Assembly: GCA_035557475.1 (NCBI GenBank)
Contig: DATMDV010000374.1
Span: 1-5,987 of the forward strand
Direction: 5' to 3'
Source: JALOLG01 sp035557475
GTDB lineage: Bacteria; Actinomycetota; Acidimicrobiia; Acidimicrobiales; Ilumatobacteraceae
Length of the DNA: 5,987 bases
Shown here piece by piece: positions 5,924 through 5,987 of this stretch. The notes beneath the pieces were generated by a model, which saw nothing but the letters and a program-made list of their open reading frames with translations, had not been told where the DNA came from and did not search any database. Within the stretch, counting starts at the first letter, position 1, and every line of letters begins with the position of its first letter. Position numbers and translations under genes: made by a program.

Positions 5924-5987
5924 CCCGCCGCCCCGGATATACTCGGAGGCCGCTGTTTGGTTTGCGGAACCGGAAGGCGTGGGGTTC

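Noticed and set aside
5938..5987. Plus-strand promoter (TATACT at 5938-5943) and divergent gene start (GTG at 5979)
   Set aside because: There is no matching -35. GGAAGG at 5972-5977 is only one base from the GTG, and the window ends too soon to see a coding frame.

Overview
The window is a GC-rich, tightly packed bacterial segment with strong G/C preference at third codon positions. It fits a high-GC actinobacterium. The class Acidimicrobiia (Ilumatobacter-like) is my best guess, from the gene types and from the TANNNT boxes lying directly on start codons. That placement is inference; no taxonomic marker beyond the prolyl-tRNA synthetase is present.

Layout, left to right. Bases 2-112 are the 3' end of an unidentified plus-strand gene. 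A 49-base inverted repeat (121-169) follows, then a plus-strand MaoC/hydratase-2 enoyl-CoA hydratase (195-1031). Only four bases separate its stop from that of a convergent small EthD-family gene (1036-1326, minus). A 60-66 base divergent gap separates the EthD gene from an FMN-dependent alpha-hydroxy-acid oxidase/lactate dehydrogenase (about 1393-2601, plus). This gene converges on a minus-strand pair. A 139-base convergent gap holds a 57-bp tandem duplication built of inverted repeats (2636-2749). The pair itself is prolyl-tRNA synthetase (proS, 4124-5911) followed, 18 bases later, by a glutamate-1-semialdehyde-aminotransferase-like class III transaminase (2741-4105). The last 76 bases are the proS upstream region.

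How the genes relate: the hydratase, EthD protein and hydroxy-acid oxidase are oxidative carbon and lipid metabolism genes on alternating strands, so only loosely associated. proS and the transaminase look like one transcription unit with an unusual pairing of functions.

The most unusual signal is non-coding. The same 49-base inverted repeat (two 15-base arms around a 19-base spacer) occurs twice, 3.97 kb apart, each time at a gene junction. The second copy overlaps both the last codons of proS and the first codons of the transaminase. I see no defence system, CRISPR array, insertion sequence, tRNA or rRNA.
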